Counted from the stretch's first letter, positions 1 to 14,619 are shown. The stretch: 64,000 nt of DNA from an uncultured Rubrobacteraceae bacterium (GCA_902806065.1 CADCVE010000001.1:186001-250000), one strand, 5' to 3'. Made by a program: numbers and translations. Notes: generated from the sequence alone by a model not told the origin.

Positions 1-2
1 TG

Positions 3-161
3 CCCGGAACGCCGGGTGGTGGGGAAGCCTCCGCCGTTGTAGACCTCTCCGGCGGACGAACCCGACTGATACGCCCCGGCCCCGGTCTTTCCGAAGACAT
101 ATTGCTCCTATTGGATGCGGAAGGGGCTGCTCCTCGCATCTATCCTCCCTTCGCTGTTTGA
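3..161 (+). CDS. C-terminal end of a Sua5/YrdC/YwlC-type threonylcarbamoyl-AMP synthase (5' truncated by window edge)
   Basis: Frame from base 3 reads PGTPGGGEASAVVDLSGGRTRLIRPGPGLSEDILLLLDAEGAAPRIYPPFAV*; 'StvvDlsg..RliRpG' is typical of the TsaC C-terminus; lies upstream of glyA as often seen. Confidence 0.65.
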   Translation, partial: PGTPGGGEASAVVDLSGGRTRLIRPGPGLSEDILLLLDAEGAAPRIYPPFAV

Positions 162-336
162 GGGCCTTGTGCCCTCGTGTGCGCCTCCTCCGCACGGTCT
201 ACCGCCGAGATCGGTAAGACCTGCGCAAGGTGACGCTAAACTTGCTCCTGAAGCTTAAATAGCGAGGTTGCCTATCAAAGAGGGAGAGCCTCTCGTCTCT
301 GTTCTCGAAGGGAAGAGGATCTGGTGAGCTACGGCG

Positions 337-857
337 ATGTTGATGGTGGAGATGCTGCTTCTGGCGTTAGCTGCGGGCGTTACACTGGCGGCGGAAGTCG
401 CCTGTATGGGCGGGGCCTGCACCAGCACCAGGAATCAAGACTCGATCACTGGCACGGACACGCCCGATGAGATCCGTGCGCTTGGCGGAAGAGACTTTGT
501 GGATGGAAGGGGTGCCGACGAGATATGTGGCGACGGAGGCGGCGATCGTCTGTTCGGCGATAACAAGAATGACCGAGTCCTGGATGGTAACGACGAGGTC
601 TACGGCAGCATAGATGGTCTGTTCGGCTTGAGCGGCGGTGACCTCCTCGACGGTGGTCCCGATGACGACTTCATCTTCGCCCAAACTTCTCGTCCGTTGT
701 GGGCACGGACACCGTTAGAGGCGGCAAGGGGGACGATGAGATTTTCGTCGACGATGGAGCCGCAGACTCCATAAACTGCGGCGCGGGCACCGACGAAGCT
801 GTCTTTGACGCTACGCTCGATACGGTCACCGACAACTGCGAAATTCAAAACTCATAA
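337..857 (+). pseudogene. RTX / hemolysin-type calcium-binding repeat protein, frameshifted
   Basis: Signal-like N-terminus then DGRGADEICGDGGGDRLFGDNKND...GLFGLSGGDLLDGGPDDDFIFA; the other frame continues VVGTDTVRGGKGDDEIFVDDGAADSINCGAGTDEAVFDATLDTVTDNCEIQNS* to 857. Confidence 0.6.
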
Positions 858-1164
858 TAACAAAGAGCATTATATGCTAGATTGAAACACGAGACGTTCA
901 CGGCGACATTACGGCCAGCACTTCCTTCCCAGCTTAATACCGGGAGACGGCCTCTTGGAAGACCTACCACGGATAGTTTGAGGGCGTCGCGGGCAGCGTT
1001 TATACTCTGTGGACGAGCATGCGAGGGTCTGGATGCTCCGAAGCGCGAAATCTCCACCTCTACAGAGCGTGGTTGTGTACCGTAGGCGGCGAGATCGTAG
1101 GTATACTCACGACGACTTACCGCATCGTTTATGCTTTATGCTAAACCTGAATGGGAGGTAAAAA

Positions 1165-2385
1165 GTGATAGGTCCGTACACTGAGGTTGATTCAGAGGTT
1201 CAGGCGGCGCTGGATGGAGAGCTGGAGCGCCAGAGAACGACGATCGAGTTAATTGCCAGCGAAAACTTCGCGTCGCAGGCGGTGCTAGCGGCACAGGGGT
1301 CGGTACTTACGAACAAGTACGCGGAGGGCTATCCTGGCAAGCGTTATTACGGGGGCTGCGAGCAGGTCGATAAGGTCGAGGTTCTAGCCATCGAGCGGGC
1401 GAAGGAGATCTTCGGGGCGGAACACGTGAACGTGCAGCCGCACTCGGGGAGCCAGGCCAACGAGGCGGCCTACGCGGCGCTCATAGAGCCCGGAGACAAG
1501 GTCCTCTCGATGGACCTCGCGCATGGCGGGCACCTTACGCACGGGATGAGGCTCAACTTCTCGGGCCGCATGTATGACTTCGTGCACTACGGGGTGAACG
1601 ACAACGGGTACATAGACTACGATCAGGTGCGGGAGATCGCGGTGCGGGAGAGGCCGCGTATGATCATCGCCGGGGCGAGCGCCTACCCGCGTGTCATCGA
1701 GTTCGATAAGTTCCGTGAAATCTCCGACGAAGTCGGGGCGTTCTTCCTGACCGACATGGCTCACATCGCGGGTCTCGTCGCCGCGGACGTTCACCCTTCC
1801 CCGGTGCCCTACTGCGAGATGGTCACCACCACGACCCACAAGACGCTCAGGGGCGCGCGCGGAGGCATGATCCTCTGCCGCGAGGAGTTCGCCAAAAAGG
1901 TCAACAGCCGCGTCTTCCCCGGCATGCAGGGTGGCCCCCTCATGCACGCCATCGCGGGCAAGGCCGTCGCGTTCGGAGAGGCTCTAGACCCTTCATTCAA
2001 GGACTACGCGCGGAAGATAGTGAACAACGCGCGGGCTATGGCGGAGGGGCTTCTGGAGGGCGGCGTGAACCTCGTCTCCGGCGGCACGGATAACCATTTG
2101 ATGCTTGTGGACTTGCGGGGTACGGGTACCAACGGCAAGGAGCTAGAGGAGCTTCTGGACCGGGTAGGCGTGACGTGCAACAAGAACATGATCCCCAACG
2201 ACCCGGAGCCGCCGACGGTGACGAGCGGTGTCAGGCTCGGGACGGCGGCGATGACCACGCGCGGGATGGGCGAGGAAGAAATGCGTGAGATCTCCGAGAT
2301 AGTAGTCGGGGCGGTTCGCGGCGAGACCGATGGCCTGCGAGACCGGGTCACGGCGCTGACGGACGCCTACCCGCTCTATGGATGA
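1165..2385 (+). CDS. glyA: serine hydroxymethyltransferase
   Basis: Full-length SHMT ([24 protein letters not shown]); GTG start with GGGAGGT SD. Confidence 0.97.
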   Translation: MIGPYTEVDSEVQAALDGELERQRTTIELIASENFASQAVLAAQGSVLTNKYAEGYPGKRYYGGCEQVDKVEVLAIERAKEIFGAEHVNVQPHSGSQANEAAYAALIEPGDKVLSMDLAHGGHLTHGMRLNFSGRMYDFVHYGVNDNGYIDYDQVREIAVRERPRMIIAGASAYPRVIEFDKFREISDEVGAFFLTDMAHIAGLVAADVHPSPVPYCEMVTTTTHKTLRGARGGMILCREEFAKKVNSRVFPGMQGGPLMHAIAGKAVAFGEALDPSFKDYARKIVNNARAMAEGLLEGGVNLVSGGTDNHLMLVDLRGTGTNGKELEELLDRVGVTCNKNMIPNDPEPPTVTSGVRLGTAAMTTRGMGEEEMREISEIVVGAVRGETDGLRDRVTALTDAYPLYG

Positions 2386-3025
2386 GGCCGTGCCGGAGGC
2401 GAAGAACCTCCACATCGTGGACGGGCCGCTGGCTCGTCAGAAGCTAAAGACCCTGCGCGACGAGAACACCCGTACCCCGGAGTTCCGGCAGGCGATGAAA
2501 GAACTAGCCCTGATCGTAGTCGCCGAGGCCACCCACACCATGCCGACCAACACCGTGCGCGTCAGGACTCCCCTGGTCGAGACGGAGGTGCAGGAGATCT
2601 CCGGTCCCGTCTGTCTCGTACCTGTGTTGCGGGCCGGCCTCGGGATGCTCGATGGCGCGCTCGCGCTGCTTCCTGACGCTACAGTTGGTTTCATGGGTCT
2701 GCAACGCGACGAGGAGACCGCCGAGCCCGTCGAGTATTACGTCAACCTCCCCCGCAACCTTGAGGAGTATCTGGTTCTCGTCCTGGACCCAATGCTTGCG
2801 ACCGGCGGGAGCCTTTCCGCGACCATAGGCAAGCTCAAGGAGTACGGGGCGCGTTGGATCTCCTGCCTGCATGCCGTGGCCGCGGTCCCGGGCGTCGAGC
2901 GAGTAACCGCGGAGCACCCCGACGCGAACTTCTATACCGCCGCCGTGGACCCGGAGCTAGACGAACGGGCGTTTATCGTTCCAGGGCTCGGTGACGCCGG
3001 AGACAGGTTGTATGGAACGCTTTAA
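2378..3025 (+). CDS. upp: uracil phosphoribosyltransferase
   Basis: [15 protein letters not shown] loop; [13 protein letters not shown]-terminus; overlaps glyA end. Confidence 0.96.
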   Translation: MDEAVPEAKNLHIVDGPLARQKLKTLRDENTRTPEFRQAMKELALIVVAEATHTMPTNTVRVRTPLVETEVQEISGPVCLVPVLRAGLGMLDGALALLPDATVGFMGLQRDEETAEPVEYYVNLPRNLEEYLVLVLDPMLATGGSLSATIGKLKEYGARWISCLHAVAAVPGVERVTAEHPDANFYTAAVDPELDERAFIVPGLGDAGDRLYGTL

Positions 3026-3524
3026 AGACCCTGCAGTAGACACCTCAGGGGAGCACACCGCCCTGAAGAAAGCGCGTCCCTCGTGGGACGAGTATTTCAT
3101 GCGTATCGCCCACGAGGTCGCGACCCGTTCGACGTGTCCCCGATTGGCTGTCGGGGCCGTAGTAGTAAGGGACAAAAGAATACTCACGACCGGCTACAAC
3201 GGGAGCCCTTCGGGGATGCCGCACTGCGAAGACGTAGGCTGCCTGATACGGATAGTGGATGGCCGGGAGAGCTGCCAGCGTACGCTCCATGCCGAGCAGA
3301 ACGCTATCATCCAGGCAGCTTATCATGGGGTCTCGGTGCGCGATTCCGTGCTCTACTGTACGCACCAGCCCTGCCTGTTGTGTACAAAGATGATAATGAA
3401 CGCCGGCATCGAAGAAGTCCGCTACGTTGTTGGCTACCCGGACCCTCTAGCTATGCAGCTCGCCGACGATGGCGGCTTGAACGTCGTGCAACTCTGCCAC
3501 CAAGCAAGCCGAATAGAACCCTAG
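3012..3524 (+). CDS. dCMP deaminase / ComEB-like cytidine deaminase
   Basis: HAEQNAI and PCLLCTKMIMNAGI zinc motifs. Confidence 0.92.
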   Translation: MERFKDPAVDTSGEHTALKKARPSWDEYFMRIAHEVATRSTCPRLAVGAVVVRDKRILTTGYNGSPSGMPHCEDVGCLIRIVDGRESCQRTLHAEQNAIIQAAYHGVSVRDSVLYCTHQPCLLCTKMIMNAGIEEVRYVVGYPDPLAMQLADDGGLNVVQLCHQASRIEP

Positions 3525-3621
3525 CTACTGTATCTCGTGCATTGCATCAGACTTGTCGTAAGAGATTGGAACTTCTTGCTACAATTTGAACGCTAATGCA
3601 CGATACTGTATAGTTAGAGCA

Positions 3622-3849
3622 ATGCGGAACACCGATACCAATGGGAGAAACGCGGTTGGCAGCTATACCCGCCTTCTGGGGCTTGGCTTTGGGTTCCTGG
3701 TTATTCTGGGGGTCCTTGTAGTGGCCGGCCTTTTGGTGGATGGATGGCTTGGGACGCTTCCGCTTTTCCTTTTGGTTGGCGTGGCGCTTGGGTTTGCGGG
3801 GGGTCTATATTACATGTATCAGTCTCTCAGGAGCCTGGGAGGCGGATGA
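3622..3849 (+). CDS. AtpZ/AtpI-like small membrane protein
   Basis: Two predicted TM helices, GLGFGFLVILGVLVVAGLLVDGWLG...; directly upstream of ATP synthase genes. Confidence 0.7.
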   Translation: MRNTDTNGRNAVGSYTRLLGLGFGFLVILGVLVVAGLLVDGWLGTLPLFLLVGVALGFAGGLYYMYQSLRSLGGG

Positions 3850-4229
3850 GCGGGCTGTGGCGGGTGGCGGGCCGGAATGCGGTTTGGATAATAGTCTTGT
3901 CGGTACCGGCCGGTATCGTGCTCTTTCTCGTTTACGGTGAGGCTCATGCGGAGTCTTACGGTTATGGTGTTGGGGTTGGTGTTCTGAGCTTTATTTCGAT
4001 GGCGCTTACCGTCACGCTTCTGACGGATCGCTCTCGCTTTTGGCGTGTGGTCGGGGCGGTGTCTTTTATAATGCGATACGGGTTTGTGGCGGGGGCGCTA
4101 GGGGTACCCGCGTATTTGGGTCTCTGGCCGGTAGTTGCCATGTTGGGAGGGTTTGCCTGGGTTTACGTGGCGGAGAACGTAGTGCTGCTACCGAGGATGA
4201 TGAGGGTGATAGGAGAAACACGAGTTTGA
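3846..4229 (+). CDS. ATP synthase subunit I-like membrane protein
   Basis: Four hydrophobic helices, position between AtpZ-like gene and atpB. Confidence 0.6.
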   Translation: MSGLWRVAGRNAVWIIVLSVPAGIVLFLVYGEAHAESYGYGVGVGVLSFISMALTVTLLTDRSRFWRVVGAVSFIMRYGFVAGALGVPAYLGLWPVVAMLGGFAWVYVAENVVLLPRMMRVIGETRV

Positions 4230-4287
4230 AACATAGCGATGCCGGGCTTTCGGTAACCGGAAGAGTAGAACGGAGGGTAGAGGCTTG

Positions 4288-5088
4288 ATGGGTGCGCTGG
4301 CGTTTATGCAGGTAAGCCAGGAAGAGTTGAAGAAAGAGATCCTGCACACGTGGGAGACTGGCAGGGACTGGGCTATTCCGATACAGATCGGTCCGGTGGA
4401 CATCTCCATAAACAAGGCCGTGTGGTTCATGTTTTTCGGGGCGGCCGTGACGTTCTTGCTATTGTTCGTCGGTAGCAGGCTGCTCAAGTCCAGGCCGGGT
4501 GCGTACCAGGTGATCGTGGAGGAGCTCTATGGCTTCGGGCGCAACCAACTCGCCGGACAGATGACCCAGGAGGGACAGAAGTTCCTCCCCTTTACACTCT
4601 CCCTCTTCGTATTTATTCTGGTGCTCAACCTCATCGGGCTCGTTCCGGGCGCATATCCAGTAACAAGCAACATCTCATTCACCTTGGGTTTGGCTGCTTT
4701 TGCCGTCATCACCTACAACTTCGTGGGTATCAAGCGTAACGGTCTCGGGACTTACCTGAAGAGCCTCGTGCCGCCTGGCATGCCGGCGAAACCGATCATG
4801 GTCCCGTTCATGTTCTTTGTCGAAGGTCTCCAGCAGTTCATCACTCAGCCGCTCACGCTGGCGATGCGGCTCTACGCCAACATCCTGGCTGGGCACCTGA
4901 TCATCTTCGTCTTCCTCGGCCTGATCCTGTACTTCGGGGCCTTGAGCGTCGTCCCGCTACTCTCCGTGCCGATGGCGGTGGTGTTCTATGCGTTCGAGAT
5001 CTTCGTCGCGTTCATTCAGGCTTACATATTCGCTATACTCACGCAGGTTTATATAGAGTTGGCGATGAACGCGGGGGAGGATCACTAG
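4288..5088 (+). CDS. atpB: F0F1 ATP synthase subunit a
   Basis: LAMRLYANILAGHLI, FEIFVAFIQAYIFAILTQVYIELA. Confidence 0.97.
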   Translation: MGALAFMQVSQEELKKEILHTWETGRDWAIPIQIGPVDISINKAVWFMFFGAAVTFLLLFVGSRLLKSRPGAYQVIVEELYGFGRNQLAGQMTQEGQKFLPFTLSLFVFILVLNLIGLVPGAYPVTSNISFTLGLAAFAVITYNFVGIKRNGLGTYLKSLVPPGMPAKPIMVPFMFFVEGLQQFITQPLTLAMRLYANILAGHLIIFVFLGLILYFGALSVVPLLSVPMAVVFYAFEIFVAFIQAYIFAILTQVYIELAMNAGEDH

Positions 5089-5161
5089 AGAGGGTAGGGA
5101 GGCGGGCAAGATCGCCCGCGCAAAGAGTAGTCAATGAAGCGAAAGGAAGGAGTGGTAGGGT

Positions 5162-5443
5162 ATGTTGGCAGCAGCAGTTATAGAGGTGTTGAGCGTTGTG
5201 ATGGCTCTGTTTCAGGCGTCGGGGGACGTGAAGATGATCGGGGTCGGCCTGGCGGCCGGTACGGCGGTCATCGGGCCGGGAGCGGGGATGGGGTACCTCA
5301 TCGGGCAGACCATAGCGAGCATCCACCGTCAGCCGGAGGCGTTCGAGCAGACGAGAACGCTGATGTTCCTCGGCATTGGGCTGGTAGAGGCGTTCGCGTT
5401 GTACGGCATAGTCTTTGCCCTACTCATAGCTTTCGTCCTTTAG
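5162..5443 (+). CDS. atpE: F0F1 ATP synthase subunit c
   Basis: Two-helix c subunit, IGPGAGMGYLIGQTIASIHRQPE, GLVEAFALYGIVFALL. Confidence 0.97.
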   Translation: MLAAAVIEVLSVVMALFQASGDVKMIGVGLAAGTAVIGPGAGMGYLIGQTIASIHRQPEAFEQTRTLMFLGIGLVEAFALYGIVFALLIAFVL

Positions 5444-5473
5444 GCAAGAGGGGGAAAAGGGAAAGGAGAGAGT

Positions 5474-6010
5474 ATGCTTGACCCAACAGGGATCTTCGAT
5501 CTACCCAACACCAGCCTGATTTTTTGGGAGATCATAACCTTCCTGATCCTGCTCGGGCTACTTTACTGGTTCGTCTACCCGCCGATTCGGGACCAGATCC
5601 AGCAGCGCCAGCGGACCATCGAACAGTCCATAGACGAGGCGGAGAAGACGAGGAAAGAAGCCCGCGAGCTTCTTCAGGAATACCGGGAACAGATCAAGGA
5701 GGCCCGCGAAGAGGGGCGGCAGATCCGTGAAGAGGCCCGCCAGGAAGGTGAGGCCCAGCGTGAGCGGGCCAAAAAGGACGCCCGTGAAGAGGCGGACCGT
5801 ATAGTTGCCAGGGCGCGTGAAGAGATACAGCGCGAGCGGGAGTCGGCGGTGCGCGAGGTGCGCCAGGAGGTCACCGGTATGGTCATACAGGCCTCCGAGC
5901 AGATCTTGGGCCGTTCCATAGACCGCGATGAGCACGGACGTTTGATCTCCGATGCCCTAGACGAACTTGAGGCCGATGTTGCGGCGGCGGGTTCTAGAAG
6001 TGGCAGGTAA
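5474..6010 (+). CDS. atpF: F0F1 ATP synthase subunit b
   Basis: N-terminal TM then long charged helix; operon position. Confidence 0.95.
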   Translation: MLDPTGIFDLPNTSLIFWEIITFLILLGLLYWFVYPPIRDQIQQRQRTIEQSIDEAEKTRKEARELLQEYREQIKEAREEGRQIREEARQEGEAQRERAKKDAREEADRIVARAREEIQRERESAVREVRQEVTGMVIQASEQILGRSIDRDEHGRLISDALDELEADVAAAGSRSGR

Positions 6011-6013
6011 AGC

Positions 6014-6553
6014 TTGAGCGCGGTATCGACCTACGCCGAAGCGCTGTTCCGGGCCTCTCTAGAGCGTGAGGAGTTGGACGAGACACTAGAGAACTTGAAA
6101 GAGTTCGTAAACGCACTCCACGAGAGTGAGGAGCTTAGAGAGTTCTTTTATGGGCCTCAGATCCCCGAGACTCAAAAACGGCGTGCTATAGATAGCCTGA
6201 CGGAGGGGATGAGCACCTCGATAAGGAACTTCCTGAAGGTGCTTTTGGACAATGACCGGGCGGAGATTGTAGAAGAGGTCGTACCGCCTTTCGAGGATCG
6301 CGTCAGGGAGTATCAGGGTAAGGTGGAGGTCGAAGTAACGACGGCGGTAGAGCTCTCCGACGAGGAGCTCTCCGAAGTTAAGGAGCGGCTCGGTACCATC
6401 CTGGACGGCCGCGAGGTGGAACTGGAGACTCATGTAGACCCAAACCTCGTTGGAGGTGCGATCTTCAGGGTTGGCGAGAGAAGGATGGACGGTAGCGTGC
6501 GGGGGCAATTGCAGGGCCTCCGGAACAATATGCTGGAGAGAGGTGTTGCTTAG
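6014..6553 (+). CDS. atpH: F0F1 ATP synthase subunit delta
   Basis: YAEALF..., [25 protein letters not shown] start. Confidence 0.95.
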   Translation: MSAVSTYAEALFRASLEREELDETLENLKEFVNALHESEELREFFYGPQIPETQKRRAIDSLTEGMSTSIRNFLKVLLDNDRAEIVEEVVPPFEDRVREYQGKVEVEVTTAVELSDEELSEVKERLGTILDGREVELETHVDPNLVGGAIFRVGERRMDGSVRGQLQGLRNNMLERGVA

Positions 6554-8157
6554 TGGGTAGGTTGAGGCCGGAGGAGATCTCCTCCATCTTGAAGGGCGCC
6601 ATAACGGACTACGACAACCGGGCGCGCACCGAGGAGATAGGCCAGGTACTACAGGTCGGGGACGGCATCGCCCAGGTACACGGCCTGACGAACGCGATGT
6701 ACCAGGAGATGGTCGAGTTCGAGGACAACCGCGGCGAGACGGTGACGGGTATCGTCTTGAGCCTCGAAGAGGACAACGTCGGCGTTGTCATCGTCGGTGA
6801 TGACAGGCACATCCGGGAGGGGAGCACCGTCCGGCGTACGGAGCGCTTGGCGGCCATCCCGGTTGGTAACGGTATGTTGGGCCGCGTCGTGGACGCTCTA
6901 GGCAGGCCGATGGATGGCAAAGGCGAGATCGAGGCTGAAGGCACCCGCCACGTCGAACAAATAGCGGCGGGCGTTATCGACCGCAAGGACGTCGATACAC
7001 CTTTGCAGACCGGTATCAAGGCCATAGATGCGATGGTTCCGATCGGGCGCGGACAGCGCGAGTTGATCCTCGGCGACCGCAAGCTCGGCAAGACGGTTAT
7101 CGCTATGGACACCATCATCGCTCAGCGCGATACGGGTGTGAAGTGCATCTACGTGGCTATCGCCCAGAAAGACTCTACCGTGGCAGGGCTCGTGAGCACG
7201 CTCGAAGAGTACGGGGCGATGGATTACACGGTCGTCGTCAATGCACCGGCCGCCCAGGAGGCAACGTACCACTATCTAGCGCCATACTCTGGGTGTGCCA
7301 TCGGTGAGTACTTCATGGAGCAGGGTGAGGACGCGCTGATAATCTACGATGACCTAACCAAGCACGCGAATGCCTACCGGCAGTTGATGCTTCTACTCAG
7401 GCGCCCGCCGGGACGCGAGGCGTATCCTGGAGACGTTTTCTTCCTGCACTCGCGGCTCTTGGAGCGGTCGGCCAGTCTCTCGGACAATCTCGGCGGTGGT
7501 TCCTTGACTGCACTGCCGATCGGAGAGACAAAGGGTGGGGACATCTCGTCGTACATTCCGACGAACGTCATCTCGATCACGGATGGTCAGATCTTCCTCG
7601 ACGGCGATATGTTTAACTCGGGCCAGCGTCCGGCTATCGATGTCGGCAACTCGGTGAGCCGGGTGGGCGGCGATGCCCAGATCAAGGCGATGAAGGACGT
7701 CACCGGGACGCTGAGGCTGGACTTGGCGCAGTACTTCGAGCTGCAGGCCTTCGCCCAGTTCGGGAGCGACTTGGACGCGGCTACCCAGAAGACCCTGGCC
7801 CGCGGCGAACGGACGATGAACATGCTCCAGCAGAAGGAGCACGACATCGTGCCGGTCGAGGAGCAAGTCGTTTTGATATACGCGGTCACCAGCGGTCTCG
7901 TAGATAATATTGAGGCGAACGACATCCCTGACTGGGAGCAACAGTTCCGGGACCACATGAGGAACAGCCACGAGGAGATCCTCAGCAACATTCGAGAGTC
8001 GCAGGAGTTATCCGACGAGGATGAAGACAACCTCAAGGAGGCCATCGAGAAGTTCAACGAGAGCTACGAGCCCCAGGACACCAGCATAGTCCAGATCGGG
8101 GAAGAGGACGACGAAGACCAGGACGGCTCGGACGATGAGAACCAGAACAACTCGTAG
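6553..8157 (+). CDS. atpA: F0F1 ATP synthase subunit alpha
   Basis: GDRKLGKT P-loop variant, [17 protein letters not shown]; acidic C-terminal tail [18 protein letters not shown]. Confidence 0.98.
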   Translation: MGRLRPEEISSILKGAITDYDNRARTEEIGQVLQVGDGIAQVHGLTNAMYQEMVEFEDNRGETVTGIVLSLEEDNVGVVIVGDDRHIREGSTVRRTERLAAIPVGNGMLGRVVDALGRPMDGKGEIEAEGTRHVEQIAAGVIDRKDVDTPLQTGIKAIDAMVPIGRGQRELILGDRKLGKTVIAMDTIIAQRDTGVKCIYVAIAQKDSTVAGLVSTLEEYGAMDYTVVVNAPAAQEATYHYLAPYSGCAIGEYFMEQGEDALIIYDDLTKHANAYRQLMLLLRRPPGREAYPGDVFFLHSRLLERSASLSDNLGGGSLTALPIGETKGGDISSYIPTNVISITDGQIFLDGDMFNSGQRPAIDVGNSVSRVGGDAQIKAMKDVTGTLRLDLAQYFELQAFAQFGSDLDAATQKTLARGERTMNMLQQKEHDIVPVEEQVVLIYAVTSGLVDNIEANDIPDWEQQFRDHMRNSHEEILSNIRESQELSDEDEDNLKEAIEKFNESYEPQDTSIVQIGEEDDEDQDGSDDENQNNS

Positions 8158-8172
8158 GAAGAGGGCTAGAAG

Positions 8173-10840
<2,668 letters not shown>

Positions 10841-10841
<1 letters not shown>

Positions 10842-11305
10842 TGTCCGAGGATCAGAATCAGCAAGGGGACGGGCGCCAGCTCTTCTGCCGGGTGATTACA
10901 CCGGAGAGGGTGATCTACGACGGTGAGGCGGACATGGTGATAGCGAGGATCGCCGATGGTGACATTGGCGTCCTCGTGGATCACCAGCCGATCGTCTCCA
11001 CTGTGGAGATCGGTGCGGTCCGAATCAACCAGGACGATGAGCGGCACGTCTTCGCGACCTCCGACGGCTTTTTCAAGGTCTCCGAGAACCTGGTACAAGT
11101 CCTGGTCGAGGAGGCCGTGCCCGCCGGTGAGATAGACGTGGATGAAGCGGAAAACCGAGTCGAGGAGGCCGAGAACGAGCTCTCGGAAGTATCCGAGGAC
11201 GCGGACGACGAAGGGGAGGGTGAGAGGCAGCGGAACGAGATCGAACGCCGCCGCAAGATAGGGGAGAACATGGCCCGGGTGGCACGCGAGCACGGCGAGG
11301 GATAA
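10841..11305 (+). CDS. atpC: F0F1 ATP synthase subunit epsilon
   Basis: FCRVITPERVIYDGEADMVIARIADGDIGVLVDHQP; acidic C-terminal helical region. Confidence 0.95.
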
Positions 11306-11446
11306 GGCCGGGGGAGCGGCTCTCCAAACCGTAGCGAAGATGTTGCCGCGGCGTAACCGTTTTGTTACTCACGCATAGCATATATAGCCAAGTCACTACT
11401 TGGCGTGCGTTGGGTGCGCTAGAGAAGTAACAATGCAACCGGGAGG

Positions 11447-12733
11447 ATGATCATGGAGAGGTTCTTCGTCGAAGGAGGAAGCCGGCTCTACGGGGAGGTA
11501 GAGGTCTCCGGAGCCAAGAACGCGGCCCTGAAGCTGATCGCTGCGGCCCTCCTCGCTCCGGGGCGAACCGTACTTCACAATGTCCCGCGCATAAAGGACG
11601 TGAACACTATGCTCGCCGTGCTCGACGGCTTGGGTGCGAAGAGCGAGTTTTCCGGTAATACCCTCGTTATCGACGCTTCCACTATAGACTCCTACACAGC
11701 TCCCTACGACTTGGTGCGCCAGATGCGGGCAAGCATAGTGGTGTTGGGGCCGCTGGTGGCCCGGTTTGGGGAGGCCGAAGTGTCCGCGCCGGGTGGATGT
11801 AACCTGGGTCTTCGGAAGTTCAACTTCCACCTCGACGGTTTGCGGGCGCTGGGCGCGGAGATCGAATTGGATCATGGCTTTATCGAGGCGACGGCTCCTC
11901 GCGGCTTGCGCGGGGCGGAAGTCAACTTCGACTATCCGAGCGTCACCGCGACCGAGAACGTGATGATGGCCGCCGTCCTCGCCCGGGGCACTACCATCAT
12001 CGAGAGCGGCGCCCGTGAACCGGAGGTCGTCGCTCTGGCCGACTTCCTCAGCCAGATGGGGGCCAGCATCTACGGCGCCGGGACGGGACGCATCGTTATC
12101 GAGGGCGTGGACGAGCTGCATCCTATCGAGCACACGGTTATGGGAGACCGCATAGAGGCCGGCACCTTTATTATGGCGACCGCCGCCACTGGTGGGGACG
12201 TAACTGTAAAGGGAGTGGACTCGGGCCATCTCAAGATGGAGTTGCCCAAGCTGCGGGAGATGGGCGTGAATATGAGCGAGGTCGAAAACGGTATCCGGGT
12301 GCGGGTGGATGACCCGGCGGAGCTTGGTAGCGTGGATGTCGCGACACTTCCGTTCCCCGGCTTCGCCACTGACCTGCAGGCCCAGATGATGGTACTCCTC
12401 ACCCAGACTTCCGGGGCCGGCATTATCACGGAGAACGTCTACGAGAACCGCCTGCAGGTCGCCGAGGAGTTGAACCGTTTGGACGCCGGCATAGACCTCT
12501 TCGGTGGACACCGGGCGCTGGTCAAGGGACCCAGGCAACTCTCCGGGACTATCGTACAGTCGCCGGACCTCCGGGGTGGAGCGGCTCTGGTCATGGCCGG
12601 TCTCGTCGCTGAGGGCACCACGATTGTGGACGGCGCAAAGCACATCGTACGAGGCTACGAGGGCTTCGAGGATAAGCTTACGAACCTGGGCGCCACCGTC
12701 GCTTTCGGGACAGAGTCGGTGTTGCAAAGCTAA
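11447..12733 (+). CDS. murA: UDP-N-acetylglucosamine 1-carboxyvinyltransferase
   Basis: [45 protein letters not shown]. Confidence 0.97.
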   Translation: MIMERFFVEGGSRLYGEVEVSGAKNAALKLIAAALLAPGRTVLHNVPRIKDVNTMLAVLDGLGAKSEFSGNTLVIDASTIDSYTAPYDLVRQMRASIVVLGPLVARFGEAEVSAPGGCNLGLRKFNFHLDGLRALGAEIELDHGFIEATAPRGLRGAEVNFDYPSVTATENVMMAAVLARGTTIIESGAREPEVVALADFLSQMGASIYGAGTGRIVIEGVDELHPIEHTVMGDRIEAGTFIMATAATGGDVTVKGVDSGHLKMELPKLREMGVNMSEVENGIRVRVDDPAELGSVDVATLPFPGFATDLQAQMMVLLTQTSGAGIITENVYENRLQVAEELNRLDAGIDLFGGHRALVKGPRQLSGTIVQSPDLRGGAALVMAGLVAEGTTIVDGAKHIVRGYEGFEDKLTNLGATVAFGTESVLQS

Positions 12734-13443
12734 CGTTACGGCCTTTCCGTTATAGCTTGTCCGATCAGTAGCCTGTAATAGCCCAGCCGCCGCTCGTGAG
12801 ATAGTCTATTCTGGCAAACTGATCAGAGGGCAATCGCGAGAACCTCCGCTGCATCTCCACCGGTGTTGATCGAGGTAATCGGTGTCAATAGATCCGTTGC
12901 GGTGATCCAGCCGAAGGACATTGCTTCGAATGAGGGTTTCAGAATTGGCTACGAGCACGGCTATGAGAAGGGCTGCAGTGGTATAGACACCCAGTAGTGT
13001 AGACACCTGTGGCTCGCGCGCGACTGGCCAGCGCCTGGGACGCATACTGGTTGCATTCTTACCGCCGCCAAGATCACAGGAGCGACCGCGCAGGCTGCGA
13101 GTGCCCCATACCGCGCCGGGGTCGAGTGTGGGCGGTTCGTAAGAAGGGGAGCCCGATGGTTAGGGCCAACGCTACCCGGATAGTGCTCGTCAGGAACACG
13201 GTGAGCGAGGCTCTACCGTATGCCACCGCTGCCGGGGAGGCGTCCCGTGGCGTTCGAAGCATCTGGCTCTTTTCAGCCGGTCAGATGGTTGTTGGGTTCC
13301 GCTCACTTGTCTTTATAGTCCTGTTTGCGATCGAAATTAGTTTTGATTGCGTGATAGTTTTGCTGTTTCCTGGAGCCTTGCGGTCCTAGATGCCGAATTC
13401 GGGGAGGTTCTAGTGAGACGGGTCTGAGTACGATTGGTAGTAT

Positions 13444-14619
13444 GTGCGTATTGTTGACAGTCCCGAATTAGAAATGGAGCTCTCGATGGCGGTGTTAGCG
13501 AACAGGACCGAGGTCCTCGGGCTTACGCGGAGGCTTGTTCGTTATCATTCTTATACGCCTGGAGGGGCTGAGTCCACGATCGACTTTATCAACGGCTGGT
13601 TCGAGGCGCGGGGGCTGGAGACGCTTCGTTACAGGGGTGCGGGGCCGCACGGGGAGTTGACTTCGCTCGCGGTGCGGGTGGGTGCGGGTAGCCCCACCAT
13701 CCTCTTGCACGGGCACGTGGATGTGGTGCCTGGCGACGAGGAGCAGTTCGAGCCCTATGAAAAGGATGGGGAGCTCTCGGGCCGGGGCGTCTACGATATG
13801 AAGGGTGCTTTAGCGGCGATGATGTACGCGGTCGAGGACTTGCACGTGACGGGCTGCGACGCGACCGTGGAGTTGCTTGTCGTCCCGGACGAGGAGACGG
13901 AGTATGGAGGAGTCAAGGGGGCGGAGGTTCTGGTTCAGAACGGTCATACAGGCGACTTTCTCATTACCGGCGAGCCCACGGACTTCCACATAGGCGTGCA
14001 GGCGAAGGGGGTCCTGGACCTGCGGGTCAGCATGCGGGGGAAGAGCGCGCATGGCTCAAGTCCGTGGTTGGGCAAGAACGCGGTGTTGCTAGCTTATGAG
14101 CATTACAAGCAAGTGTTGGAGTTACCGTTCTCCAGGGCGAGGAGTGATTTCTTCCCGTATCCGAGCATCAATATGGCGCGAATTATTGGTGGGGACGTTA
14201 TCAATCGCGTGCCGGATCGCTGTACCTACGACCTCGACATCCGCTACCTGCCGGATCAGGACCCGAAGGAGATCACCCGCCAGATCCAGTCGATAGACCT
14301 CCCCGCAGAGGTGAAGGTCCTCTTTGTTCACGAGCCCACCTATGTCTCCCGCCGCGACCCGTACGTGAAGGCACTGCGCGAGGTCGCCGCGCGGCACTTC
14401 GACGGTAACCCGGTCGGCGTCGGCCGCCACGGCGCTTCCGATATCGTTTTCTTTCAACGCGCCGGTGTACCGGGCGTCGAGTTCGGTCCTGTGGGCGGCG
14501 GACACCACGGTCCGAAGGAGTTCGTCGTGGCCGATTCTCTGGAGACCTACCGGCAGATGCTCGTGCAGTTCATCCGGATCTTGGCCGCCAATGGCGAGGC
14601 CAACGGCAAGAGCAATTAA
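13444..14619 (+). CDS. M20 family metallopeptidase (ArgE/DapE-like)
   Basis: ILLHGHVDVVPGD, GRGVYDMKGALAAMMYA, VVPDEETEYGG. Confidence 0.9.
   Translation: MRIVDSPELEMELSMAVLANRTEVLGLTRRLVRYHSYTPGGAESTIDFINGWFEARGLETLRYRGAGPHGELTSLAVRVGAGSPTILLHGHVDVVPGDEEQFEPYEKDGELSGRGVYDMKGALAAMMYAVEDLHVTGCDATVELLVVPDEETEYGGVKGAEVLVQNGHTGDFLITGEPTDFHIGVQAKGVLDLRVSMRGKSAHGSSPWLGKNAVLLAYEHYKQVLELPFSRARSDFFPYPSINMARIIGGDVINRVPDRCTYDLDIRYLPDQDPKEITRQIQSIDLPAEVKVLFVHEPTYVSRRDPYVKALREVAARHFDGNPVGVGRHGASDIVFFQRAGVPGVEFGPVGGGHHGPKEFVVADSLETYRQMLVQFIRILAANGEANGKSN

Noticed and set aside
11396-12727. 443-aa ORF antisense to murA
   Set aside because: Shadow ORF in high-GC sequence; no recognisable domain
13009-13389. 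126-aa plus-strand ORF
   Set aside because: No SD, no recognisable domain; overlaps more plausible decayed minus-strand coding
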